From Ancistrus triradiatus (Eukaryota; Chordata; Actinopteri; Siluriformes; Loricariidae): a stretch of 64,000 nt of DNA. The stretch spans positions 248,001 to 312,000 of the forward strand of contig JAJAGP010000277.1 of assembly GCA_025084515.1 (NCBI GenBank). The letters run 5' to 3'. Positions 35,401 through 47,610 of the stretch are shown one piece after another (position 1 is the first letter of the stretch; each line of letters opens with the position of its first letter). Both the position numbers and the translations under genes were made by a program. The notes under the pieces are model-generated. The model was given only the letters and a program-made list of their open reading frames with translations, made no database searches and was not told the origin of the DNA.

Positions 35401-38400
35401 ACATGAAGAGCTAAACATGAGGAGCTGTGCGTTTTCATGTCCTTTGATAACCGATACCATTTTAATCATGGGCAATAGAGGACAGCGTCTCTGTTGCACA
35501 GCCTGGAAAAAGGACCACTCGTCTACTGAAACAAAATCTGCTTTTGCCTCACACAGGCCGCCTCACCCGTCATCTTGACATCACCAGTCAGCTCTGATAT
35601 CAGACGAGCCAGTGAGCCAAGGAGGCCAAATCCTAATTCTGCTTTTACATGTAGTAACAGAGCAAAAAGCATCCCAGCCACCCACCAGACCCCAGGCCAG
35701 GGAGTACGAGTAAGAGCAAGGTAAAAAGCACTCTGTGTCAAAGAGGGTATTAAATATAGATCAAGCAAGGAGCTGGTCAATAAGCCTGGATTTGGCTGGA
35801 AGCCTACAGCAGACAACGGGTTACGAGTTCCGGCCCAGAGCAGCAGAGAGCGGCTCGGATTTAGGGAAAGTACAGCTTGTGAAAAGACATTAGGTAGCTG
35901 GACTACAGCTTTTGTCTTGTGTGCATATCCGGGACACACGTTACAGATCCTCGGCCTATACAGTACAAAATGGTCCGACATCTCGACCCCTGTTCTTCAA
36001 GATCAAATGCCGTCACGTCCTCCCCCACTACTTTTTTTGGAAATTGCTCGTCAAGGTCTTCAGTAACAGCCTACCACCACTCAGCGCACAATTTCACCAG
36101 ATTTAAAACGCAGTAAAGAGCAGCAGAGGTACGTGAACATCTACGACCCCTCTTCTGGACTTTGAGCCTTTAAGAAGGCGATTAAAGTCATTTTTTCAGA
36201 TAGTGGGGGATGATTCACACTTGTGTGCTGTTATAGATTAAAAGAATGGGCTCATGCGGACCTTTCCTTTCACATTGGGTGTACTGGTGTATTTGAGAGG
36301 GAGTTTTGAAAAAAGTAAACATGCCAAATGAGTAAAAATCCAGAACTTCTCATATTTGCTAGTGTTGATTTATGCTGCAGCTACAAGTTGTTTAAACAAC
36401 GCTTTAGAAAAAATACATTAACTTTTTTTTTTAAATACCTCCCACCTGATATTCCCTGTTGATTAAAAATGCAAGTTTAATAAAACATCAGCACAGGATT
36501 GGCCACCCAGGACCAGCTTTTCCTTCCCAGCGCTGCTCATGATTGAGAAGTTTCCGTTGTTTTCTGAGCAGCGTCTGATGGCTGGGGGCTAAAGGCCAGG
36601 CCACGCGTCATTCATCATTTCCACGGCAACTGCCCCTCTATTGGACATCTGTGCAATCAGTGGCCCATCAGACTCCGAGTCAGGCTCGGCTGCCTTTGTC
36701 CCATTTCTGCTAGCCGTCATCGCCAGATAAGATTATCGCCGGCAACCTCGACGACCACCCGAGCACATCTGCCTGGCGTGGAGACGAAAGAGGGAGGGGT
36801 CCATCTGATTGATTTTCTCCTCCTCTTTTTCCTCCTCATTTTGTATTTTATTTATATCCTGTCTCAAGAAGGTGCCTCACGCCTGTCTTGTCATGCCGCT
36901 GCTCTTATTTCCCAACCCGGTGAGAGGAATTGCCTTTCAGAACCCAATTTGTCAAGGGCAAACTGTGGGTCCCTTCAGACATGAGCCTTTGACAGCTACA
37001 TTTATGGCAGATCAGTGGCAACTTTATCAAACAATAAATCAGATGGATCTAAGGCCCGCATCCAAGATAAGACATTAAGGAGAAAACCTAGCTGAATGGA
37101 ATACAGAACGACCAAGGAAGGAGCGGTTGCGGAATGCTTTTAAAGCTCTTGAATAAAAAAGGTGTTTAAGGAGGTCATAATTTTCCGTACGAGTAAGGAA
37201 TCAGCTTTTAACAAATACTGAGGTTTTTCTGTCAGAGCCTGGAATCTGAAATTCTAAAGGATCAGCAACTTAGTTAAACAAAGAAACTATGACCTTCACC
37301 TGAGACCAAACAAACGGCTCAGCTAAAGACCAAAATAGACTCAGTGTAGGTGCTTGCAAAATCAGACCAGTCAAAACCTTGGTTATTTCAGTGTTCTTGT
37401 TCACTTGGCCATAAAAATGCTGTGTGTTTATTTTGGACACGGCTATAGAGATCTAACCTAAAGTAGAACTAATCACGGCGAAGCTGACGTTCAGATAAAG
37501 TGACCGGATGTCATAGCTACTGGGGCTGGAGGGTGGAAAGGCCAGAGGGGGAGCTGGGGAGGAACCAGAAAGTCATGCATTATTTATCCAAAAGCTAAAA
37601 TTAATAAGGTCCAATTCATCGTCTCTTCCATCTTGCAATTTTAATTTTTAATGCGATTCGGTGAATGAATGGAAGCAAGTCCGTACGTACCATAGCACGG
37701 CAAGTCGATGGCGTGCTGCTAAGTAAGAGTTCACCTCGTACTAAGTCTCATATCTGAGGAGGAGTGTCAGTAAGCAATTCTGACTCTCTGTCAAGGGCCC
37801 TCTGGAAAATGCAGAGATATTGTCTGACTGCTTCACTTTATCTAGAGCAAAAACAGGTCTCAGCTATTATTACATGACGGAAAGCACAGAGATGGCCGAG
37901 ACAAGACCTCATCCTTTACGTGTACGGCAGCTGCAGGCAGAAAAAAGGGACCTGCCAGGTCTGGGAGGAGTTTCAGCTCCAGTCAAGTTAGAAAAAGAAA
38001 GAGAAATGGGGTTCTTGGAGTCTGGGTCCTGCAAGTGGCAGCAGGTGTGCTTCTAACTTGTGCTTATGGCATCAATTTAAATGACAGATAATTACTTTTG
38101 TGACAACGTGCCAATTAAATTAGGCTCAGGCAAACAACATAACAGCAATTTGCTATGCTCTGGTGAGCAATAACACACCAATCATAATTAAGGACCGTGG
38201 CCAGAATGGCAGGCTGCTTCATTCTGTGGAAACAATCCCGAGCAGCAAGAAAGGTAAAGGTGGCTATGTTGTCTAAAAAGCATTTGCACCAGGGTCTCTC
38301 TCGAGGTCTTTTTGAATGACAGAGAATGATTAATTAACTTATTAATTCCCCTCTTTGTCTTAAATAGATGTTGTCAAAGACCTGTCACCCCAATTTCTGG

Positions 38401-41400
38401 CAAAGCTGAGAAAGGAGCCCAGCAAACGGCGGCACCCGAGCAGGGCGACCGAGAGTGCCATGTGTCAATGTCTCGTTAGCTCTTTGTCAGAGCCAATAAA
38501 AGTCTGAATATTCATAACCCTTGTCCATACTGGATCATGCTAAGCTTGCGAGAAAGCCAGAGCACACCTTTGGCTTTCATGCTTAGCTTCAGCAATAACG
38601 TCGTTACTGATGACTGATAGCCTCAGAACTACATTTCATGCCTGCTTTTTAATGCATCGTCCACCTGCTCTCAACAATAAGGGCGAAATAAGTTTGGGTG
38701 ATGTTAAGAAATTGCAAGCGTGCGCGTGCAATTTAAATAGGACGGTACTGTACATGCAACCATATATGCATATATAGAAGTCACATGACTGAATAACGTA
38801 CACAAACACATGTATATGAGGATACACACTGCTTTCCTCATTTGCAGTCAGAATGTTTAAACAAAAGCCACGAGAAGCAGAGCAGTCAACCATCAACAAC
38901 TCTCTTGTGCAGCTGCGCATCTGGAACTTCTGCTTCCTACCCTGGTGAGATGCATTTTGCTCTTCTCTTAAGCCAATTACGTAACGTTGAATGAAATACT
39001 TCGCTACTTTAATGCCCATTAATATTTACTGCCTTTCAGACACTGGAGTACAGATACTCAAATAGATGATTATTTCTAATAACATTACTAAATGTCTTAT
39101 CTGTAATATCACTATAAATGTACCTTATTCATAAACTTAAAAAAATTCCAAACTTAATACATGCTAGCAATTGATAAGAACAGACTTTCAAGCTTCAAAG
39201 ACGTCATATGCGCTGGAGCAGCTACACCACCGCCGGCTGTGTTACCATGTCTACATGCCTAAATGCATTGAGTTTCTGCCATGTGATTGTCTGATTAAAT
39301 GCTCGCTCTAACGAGCAGTTGAACAGGTTGTACCTAACGAAGTGGGCTCTGAGTACGTATTGTGCATACCTAAATCTGTAGTTGCTATTAAAATCCTTCT
39401 TTATTCCCTCTCTATCTAGCTTTTCATATTTATTTAATTCTCCTCTAATGGCCCTCCAAGTGATGACAGAGTGAAATCCCCTTAACATCCAGTCAAATTA
39501 AATAGTACAGAGACTCTTAAATCCTCCACAAATCCGGATGGAAGGAAAATCGGCGACTGGCACCTGCAAGAAGAGGAAATTACCTCCGGACCACATGTAG
39601 ATTTGGTCCTGTCAGGATATCTTATGAGCACTGGTCTAGGAGAAAGGAAATCTATTTATTGCAGAAAGTTAGAGCGGAAGAGAGTCACGGAAGCTCTGAG
39701 AGATGGCGTGATGATCAGCAAAGGTCTAACGGAGTCCATATTGGAGACTGTTGGATTAATCGAGCTGTACATTTTGGAACAACCAAGTGGCAAACAGGTA
39801 AGTGGACCCCATGCAGGATCTCTGAAAGGAAGCGTCACCATGCCTTTATCAGGTAGGAAGAGCGCTGCAAGTGGGTTTTCAACCTGCTTAAGAAAGGCTG
39901 CCAGGGGAGTCTTTGGCATAATTCATTGTTATTATTATCTAATTGCTTTTTGAGGGCTTAATCTTCCTTCAGGCATGAACAGGACGGCGTTGGAAGGAGA
40001 GGATTTGAATAACTAAATCTCGAGGAAGGACGCGGACCGTCTTGCTTTCAGCACCTGAAAGCCACCTTTGGGAAGGCTCCCGATGTGGCACACCATGCTA
40101 AGTGAGCTCGCTCGTGACGCTAGCCAGCTCGGTTCTTCATCCAAATCATACACGCAGCTTCAAGCTCGAGTGGCAACTGTTAAAAGATTAAGAGGATGCT
40201 TTCAGGTCCCCACAAAGGCTTTTTAGGCCACACCTCTATCCGTGCATCAGGGAACTTTCCCCCCCCCTCCTGCTTTCTGTCAATAGTGCTTGGAGCGTGG
40301 CTACATGAATAATATATCTTCTGACATTTGCCGTTGAGGGCCTTACAGAGGGATGAAAGGAGTGTGATGCCAGTCATCCGCTGCACAGCGTGACAATTGT
40401 TCTCATTCAGTTGTCATGGGGATCCTTATTTATTTCTTCCTTCCCGGGTTAATCAGGATGGGGTTTAAGCGGGTGGAGGAGAAGAATGGAGGGATCTAAG
40501 CGTTTTGCACCAGCAAGCCTGTGTGTGCGTTTCGGGGGGGGGGGAATGCTGCACACCCATTTCCACCGTGACTCGGCGCGTCCTCGTCATGCTCCTTTGG
40601 ATTTGTTGGGTTTAGCGCTTTCATGCTTGTTCCATCCTTAATTCCCGTACACACCTGCACCTATTCCTGGCTGTTACAGCAGGCGCACATCTTTCTAACC
40701 GCGCATGCACGAGGCATGCCGTGCAGAGAAACCCTTCAGACGCGTGATATTTATGTCTAATGGGCCAAGACTGTACAGCTGACCGAACATGTTGATAGGC
40801 ATTTTGACAGAAAGTGAGCAATCTCACAAGATTCAACCTCATCATATCTAGCTCATCTCCCACCAACAGCTCCATAAACGTGTACATTTGCCATCCACCT
40901 TCATAGCTGCATTGTTTTTTTTTTTGTATCCCCAGCAAATGAAACTCTAAAAGAAAGGGCTGTAAGGAAAGCACATTCACAGTTGCTGGTCTTCAGCGTC
41001 TGCCCTTCACCAAATGACAGGGGCTCTGTACGACACGTGGTGGCTGCGTGAACGTTAACAGCCTCCCCCAGTGGCCGAGAGCAAGCACTGCCCGTCTCTC
41101 ACTCCCATACCCACATGGCTCAAGGCTATTATTCAACACTGACATTTCCCAGCTAATCAATATCTCATCATTGGCAGTCAACCCAGCCCGATCCAACTCC
41201 CCAGAAATAGCTTGAGCTCTAAGTGCACAGATGTCACGGTGTGTGCGAGCGCGGGCGCTCACCCGATCGCGCGCATGCGTAAACCATCGGGCATCATACT
41301 CTTTCGCGGTCATTACCGACAGCCCCTTTAAATATCAAATTGTTTATTAATTCGCCGCCTTATCAAATCCACCGTGGCCATCGCAGGCATTTACATCTTG

Positions 41401-43078
41401 ATGAGATCTTCTCAGGCATAAGAATGGATCAGGGAGGATTTAAAGACGTTCCCCCTTTCTGAGCAAATGCAAATCGGCCATCAAAAAACAGTGACGGGCC
41501 GAGGAGGAAAAAACACGCCGGCAAATAGTCAAATGTCAGTCACAGTTCATAAGCTAATCAGGACAGGGAGCTCGGGAAGGAGAGGAGGGATAGAGCCAGT
41601 GATGCTCTTTCAGCTTCTGAAAGACAAAAGCTATTGAGGAAGCGACTGATGGAAAGATATGAGATGATATGGAGGCTTATGGTAAATATGAGGCGCGTAT
41701 AAGACGGCAGATAAAGCAAGTCAGTCAAAGTCATTTCCCCTCCATTTCACACTCTCTCAGATATACAGTTACATCACCAAGCTGTCCGTCAAAGTGAGTG
41801 GCAGCTGCTCCCTTATCGACGATAAATCCAAACAAAAGACTTTTACAGTCCAGCCTCCCCTGTCAAAATACACGCAGCTCTCAGTGGTAATTACACACAA
41901 TAGGCCTTCATCTAACCGTCACTGATTGATAAAGTTTTAAAAACAACAATTGATATCTAAAAGCGTTTCGGTCTTGTTTGTAAATGCGCTGTGCTGCTTA
42001 AGAGTCCAGTAATGATCTCGGCGCCAAATGCGAACGCACTCAAAAAACAAAACGTGGCCCTACAGCATTCGGATGAATCATGGTACTCACATTTTTTGAC
42101 AAACACATCATTTTAGTTTAAATAATGCAGGCTCATCTTTAACCTTGTCACATTAGGATTTATATATTTTTCTATCAACTTCATCGCATATGCAGGGCAC
42201 AGCGGGTTTGGAATGTGTACCGGCGAAGTTGCAGTTCAGTATTATTGCATCTCGCATAGTCAGCATCCATCTTCGCCACCTAGTCACTGTTCGTGTCGTA
42301 CTCTGGGACTCAATCTCCAGCGTGTCAAAGAAAATACATTTCCAAATCCTTTACCAACGGATATCCTATTGCATACATGAAGCGACGAGCGCCTCAACTA
42401 ATGCAGGCAGGGAAAATAAAGTTAGCTTGAGCAATGGAGCTCAAGTATCACAGCCTGCTATCAAAGCAGCAACAACTCCTCCTAAAGGATTTACATTTAC
42501 AGCTTTCAAAAGCACGACTGCTTTCTCATTACAGCTGTAATCAGTAATGATCTAAGGGATTTCACATTCCCAGGAAGACGTTATTGATTACCTTTCTCCC
42601 CAAACACATCCTATTTAAAGAGTATAATGTGTATCGCACTGACTGATGAACAATCCTCTCGAGTGGCCCTAGAACAGTGGTATTCCTTCGAGAATTTGTT
42701 AATAGTTTTGTATCGTTCGACATCAAGCGCAGACAGGTTCCGTATGTATTTGTACTCGCTGCTAAATGTTCCTTTTAAATGAGATAACTCCACATTATTG
42801 GATTAATAATGTAGTGCTGTAGTGTTCACTCATTTGGGGTGACATAAGGAAGGATTTACCTGAGTTGCTGCCACTGTGAGTTTAAAAAATATAAACATCT
42901 GCCTTTAAATAAAGTAACACTGAAAGAAGGAATACCAATTAATGAGCCGCTTTACCAAGATGAGCTATAGCACAGCTGCTTGGTTTTGATAAGCCAGCAG
43001 TTTTACACTGATTTGTGATCAGGGCTGAGCAGAAAACGTGACTACACTTACAGTAGTTAGCAGATCTAGCAGGACTTA
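32444..43078. other. long intergenic stretch, few repeats
   Basis: About 10.6 kb with no recognised gene and only one decayed SINE (35262). AT-rich patches occur at 32850-33330. Stretches such as 37560-37660, 38060-38190 and 41330-41420 carry clustered TAATTA/TTAATT-type motifs and look conserved in style, but this cannot be shown from one sequence. Confidence 0.5.
35262..35340 (+). repeat. degenerate SINE fragment
   Basis: On the + strand it contains GCTGCCAAGCTGCCGCTG, CTCAAGACCCTTAACAG and TTGTAAGTCACT. These match the middle of the local SINE with many substitutions. Head and tail are lost. Confidence 0.55.
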
Positions 43079-43740
43079 CAGTGGTGCTTGAAAGTTTGTG
43101 AACCCTTTAGTCCTAAAAGTAGATAAAGAGAACCCAGTTAAACAAATGAGACAAAAATATTATACTTGGTCAATTATTTATTGAAAAAAAGGATCCAATA
43201 TTACATATTAGTGAGTGGCAAAGTATGTGAACCTCTAGGATTAGCAGTTTAATTTGAAGGTGAGATTAGAGTCAGGTGTTTTTCAGTCAATGGGATGCCA
43301 ATCAGGTGTGAGAGAGGGCACCCTGTTTTATTTAAAAAGAACAGGGATCTGTCTGCTCTTCTCAACACATTCGTTGAAGTGCATCAGAAAGAGTTTGTTG
43401 ATGCTCATCAGGCTGGAAAAGGTTACAAAACCATCTCTAAGAGTTTGGACTCCACCAATCCACAGTCAGGACAGATTGTGTACAAATGGAGGACATTCAG
43501 ACCATTGTTTTACCTCCCCCAGGAGTGGCCGACCACAAAGGTCACTCCAAGAGCAAGGCGTGTAATAGCTGGCGAGGTCACAAAGGACCCCAGGGTAACT
43601 TCTAAGCAACTGAAGGCCTCTCTCACATTGGCTAATGTTAATGTTCATGAGTCCCCACCATCAGAAGAAACACTGAACAGCAATGGGTGTGCATGGCAGG
43701 GCTGCAAGGAGAAAACTTAAGTACCACTGTAATTTGATAT
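43079..43740 (+). mobile_element. truncated Tc1-like transposon with transposase N-terminal region
   Basis: The left end is CAGTGGTGCTTGAAAGTTTG at 43079. The + strand translation gives HQAGKGYKTISKSLDS, then VYKWRTF, TPRARRVIAGEVTKDPRVT and SKQLKASLTLAN. This is the paired-like HTH DNA-binding part of a Tc1 transposase. The catalytic half and right inverted repeat are missing; the copy ends near a SINE fragment at 43761. Confidence 0.75.
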
Positions 43741-43760
43741 GGTCTTACAACATATCATTT

Positions 43761-43860
43761 GGGGCCCCTTGCTCAAGTGCCCAACAGAGGCAAGTTTGGC
43801 AGTGCCAGCTCTTGAACCTGGACCTCCTGGTCAAATGTCCAGTACCTCAAATGGCAGTCC
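43761..43860 (-). repeat. partial SINE next to a truncated Tc1-like element
   Basis: This is a minus-strand fragment of the local tRNA-derived SINE. It keeps the CTTGCTCAAG segment and a decayed B-box region (CTTGAACCTGGACCTCC on the + strand). It lies 20 bases after the recognisable Tc1-like transposase piece. Confidence 0.65.
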
Positions 43861-45589
43861 ATGATAAGAAATGTCAAAAGCCAAGAACAAGTGGCTTACA
43901 GAAACAAAAGTGGGAAATGATTGTGTTAATAGAACGACAATGACTAGGGTCAGCAGAGCTGGTTGTAAGCGGGAGTATCATCAATAAGGATTAGTAAGGG
44001 ACAACGAAACTACAACAGAGGCAGCATTATGATCAGAAACATCATCCCTAGTGGATTAAAACAAAAAAACAAAAAAAAAAAGGTCATCAAGGGCAGCTCT
44101 GTACTTTGCATAGATGTTTTATGTCGGTTTACTGATAATAAAGTACGGACTATAAAGCGTGGCTGCACGGTTCAGGCTCGTAGGATTGTATTATAGCAAC
44201 CATCAATCCATCAAAAACGCATGAAAAGGAAGAGAGCCATGCACAGCATGTAAGGACTGGAAAAATGTATGGGAAATACTCAAAAACTCATTTGTGAGGA
44301 GAGCTTTAGCATGGTTCCCTTTGCACATAGCCCCTCAGTCACGTGCATGCCAAGACTTCATCACAAAGGCATCAATAATGCGAGTAAATCGGACGCAAGA
44401 CGGGGAGGGGAGGACAAACTGAGGATAGAGCTTTGACAGATCCTATAGATAGAGCCGTTCTGGAGGTCACGCATTGATCTGCAGAGCTGTGGTTAATGTG
44501 ATGCACTGAAGCTGCTATAACACCTAACTCATGTGATCTGACTAATAAAATATCTACGGCTCTATGGTGGCGTGGTGTCCATCAAACATACTTTGATTTG
44601 ATTGGACCAACAAGGCTGTTTAAAGCGTGCTGCCTGTCTTGGAGGTGTAAATGATGCCCGTCCTCTCTCCTTGCTCTTGATCCATAGCCTTGTTGGTGAA
44701 TAAAGGGGTTTGGCAGGCTGCTGTGAGGATGCAGAGTACTGCCTATTTAATGGGGCCGGGCTGTCATGAGGACACAGCATCCATTGATCTCAGTCAGGTC
44801 CGAGGCAGGGAGAGCTAATCACATCGCCGCATCACAAGGCTGAGCGAAAAAAGTGACAGTCCAGCTTAAATAAATGGGGAATCTGGAACACTCGAGTTGA
44901 TACATAATGCTTGTTGAGAAACAGGATGTTCTGTGCTGTGGAAGGTGAAACCGGCTGATATTCAAAACCGAGCATGTTTAAAACATAACATCCGTGCCGT
45001 GGCGCTTCAACATTCCAAGGTCCTGTCTCCTTTATGGCTGCGTGGCACTCGGAGAGTTTTCCGCGTTATATTAATTGGCACATCCTGCACAGGCAGCCCC
45101 CCCCCCTCAACATCTTGGCACGGTCTTTTCAGCTGGCAAGCCAGGGCTGTAAAACTTTTTCCCCCAGTTCCTTTATTACCCTCCGTCCACACAAGTGGCA
45201 GAGAGGATGAAATTTTGATCAATTATATTCCAGTCCACGCTCAATTGGAATCATTTACACTCCAAGCTCTGTGCCAAGAGCAGAACGGGGAGGGGTGGGA
45301 AGAAACTTAATTACCTGCCTGAGAAGACGTTTTCAAAAAGAAATATTGAAAGCAATTGGTCGCATGCCAGGAGGAAACAGAGCTGAGCTTTGCATGCTCG
45401 TCGGCGGCCTGCATCACTGACAGCGGCCTGCGATTTCACCACTCGCTCTGCATTCGCTTGAGGTTGGGCAGGTTGGGCAAAAAAGCTTACCCCGACAAAC
45501 TGTTTGCACATCTCGTATTAAGTTTTTGCAGCAGTGCTCTTTCCAGTTTCCCAAAGGCTTTGTTCATGAGCAGTGGTCATACAGTGTTC
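43861..45589. other. intergenic, no gene recognised
   Basis: Single-copy sequence with a C run near 45099-45107. No exon is supported. Confidence 0.55.
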
Positions 45590-45770
45590 AGAGTGCCAGG
45601 ACTGTTGACCAGAAGGTCAAGCATTAGAGTCTCAGCACTACCAAGCTGTCACTGCTGGGATCCTGTTCAAGGTCCTTGACCCTATATTATCTAAACTGTA
45701 CCTTGTAAGACTGTTCTTAGTCTCTCTCAACATGGACATCTGCTACATACTGTAAATGGAAATGTTCCTC
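45590..45770 (+). repeat. degenerate SINE copy
   Basis: This is a + strand copy of the local SINE family. It contains GACCAGAAGGTCAAGCATT, then CCAAGCTGTCACTGCTGG, then TTGTAAGACTG, and ends ACTGTAAATGGAAATG like the TAAATG tail. Many substitutions mark it as old. Confidence 0.65.
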
Positions 45771-46030
45771 AACATTGCTCATCCACCATTTAAAGATGAT
45801 CTTTGAGGTGCGATAGTTTTGGGAACCTCAGCCCATTATTTAGATTTAATTTGATTGGTTTAGATTTGGTTTAATTTGATGGTTTGGTAGTTCTGCAGTC
45901 ACCAAGTCGAGCTGGATTTAGGCAAATATTGAACCATTAACATATTCAAAGGAGACCAAACCTACAAGGATCAGAACTGTCATTGGCTGAAGCCTAACAT
46001 TAAATAAGACGGAATCTTTTTTGCTTCCTA

Positions 46031-47608
46031 CAGTCGTATGAAAAAGTTTGGGCACCCCTGATAATTTTCATGATTTTAGTTTATAAATCATTGGTTGTTC
46101 AGATCAGCAACTTGAGTTAAATATATCATATAGCAGATGAACACAGTGATATTTGAGAAGTGAAATGAAGTTTATAGGATTTACAGAAAGTGTGCAGTAA
46201 TTATTCAAACAAAATTAGGCAGATGCATAAATTAGGGCACCCCAACAGAAAAATGACATCAATATTTAGAAGATCCTCCTTTTGTAGAAATAACAGCCGC
46301 TAAACGCTTCCTACAGCTTCCAGTCTGGATTCTGGTTGAAGGTGCTTTCGACCATTCTTCTTTAGAAACATCTCCAGTTCAGTCAGGTTTGATGGTTTCC
46401 GAGAATGGACAGCCCACATTTTCAGTAATATTCATGTCTGGGGACTGAGATGGCCATTCCAGAACGTTGTACTGGTTCCTCTGCATGAATGCTTTAGTAG
46501 ATTTTGAGCAGGGTTTGGGGTCGTTGGCCTCGGTGCAACTTTGTCACTGATTCTTGAACATTGTTCTCAAGAATCTGGAGATATTAACTGGAATCCATGC
46601 GACCCTCAACTTTAACAAGATTCCTAGTACCTGCACTGGCCACACAGTCCCACAGCATGATGGAACCGCCACCAAATTTTACTGTGGGTAAGCAAGTGTT
46701 TGTCTTGGGATGCTGTGTTTTTTTCCGGTGCCTTATATCCAAATAACTCAAATTTTAGTTTCATCAGTTACACAGCACTTTATTCCAAATGAAGCTGGAT
46801 GTCCAAATGTGCTGTAGCACACCTCAATTGACTCTGTTTGTGGCGTGTCTGCAGAAAAGGCTTCTTTCTGCATTACTCTCCCATACAGCCTCTCCTTGTG
46901 CAAAGTGCGCTGTATAGTTGAACGATGCAAACAGTGACACCATCTGCCAGCAAGATGAGGTTGTAGGTCTTTGGAGGTGGTCTGTGGCTTGACTATGACT
47001 GTTCTCACCCATCCTTCACCTCTGCCTATCTGAGATTTTCTTGGTCTGCCACTTCGGGAGTTTCCTTAACTAGAACTGTGCCTGTGGTCTTCCCCCCCCA
47101 TTGCCTCACTATGTTCCTCACAGTGGAAACTGACAGCTGAAATCTCTGAGAGAGCGCTTTCCCTTTCCCTGAACCATGATGTTGAACAACCTTTGTTTTC
47201 AGGCCATTTGAGAGTTGTTTTGAGGCTCCCATGTTACCACTCTTCAGAGAAGATGCAAAGAGGAGAAAAACTTCCAATTGGCCACCTTAACACTTTCTCA
47301 TAGTTGGATTCACTTGTGTATGTAGATCAAGGGTCAATGAGCTTACAAAACAAATTTTGTGTTCCAATAATTAGTGCTAAAGGTATTCAAATGACAAAGG
47401 TGCCCAAATTTATGCACCTACCTAATTTTGTTTGAATAATTACTGCACACTTTCTGTAAAACCTATAAACTTAATTTCACTTCTCAAATATCACGGTGTT
47501 CATCTGCTATATGATATATTTACCTGAAATTGCTGAGCTGGACAACCAATGATTTATAAGAAAAATCATGAAAATGATCAGGGGTGCCCAAACTTTTTCA
47601 TACCACTG
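46031..47608 (-). mobile_element. complete-ended Tc1-like DNA transposon, 1,578 bp
   Basis: The element is flanked by TA on both sides (46029-46030 and 47609-47610). Its ends are long inverted repeats: CAGTCGTATGAAAAAGTTTG on the left mirrors CAAACTTTTTCATACCACTG on the right. Similarity continues for about 210 bp inward, which fits the IR/DR type of Tc1 element. The transposase lies on the minus strand, starting near 47232 (MGASKQLSNGLKTKVV). It includes LSVSTVRNIVRQWGG, TTSKDLQPHLAG and STIQRTLHKERLYG, and the motif TDETKI near 46755. Frameshifts and stops split it, so it is not autonomous. Confidence 0.88.
47230..47232 (-). pseudogene. start codon of the broken Tc1-like transposase (46031-47608 element)
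   Basis: The minus-strand ATG opens a Tc1-type N-terminus (MGASKQL). The frame is lost downstream around 47010-47030 and again after 46750, so the transposase is a pseudogene spanning roughly 46270-47232. Confidence 0.6.
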
Positions 47609-47610
47609 TA

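Noticed and set aside
35523..35981. 152-codon minus-strand open frame
   Set aside because: No domain recognised, no flanking splice or promoter evidence, not supported by neighbouring exons.
39603..39953. 116-codon + strand open frame with a possible donor (CAGGTAAGT near 39795)
   Set aside because: The donor-like site is good, but no partner exon or known protein similarity could be recognised, so it is not called a gene.
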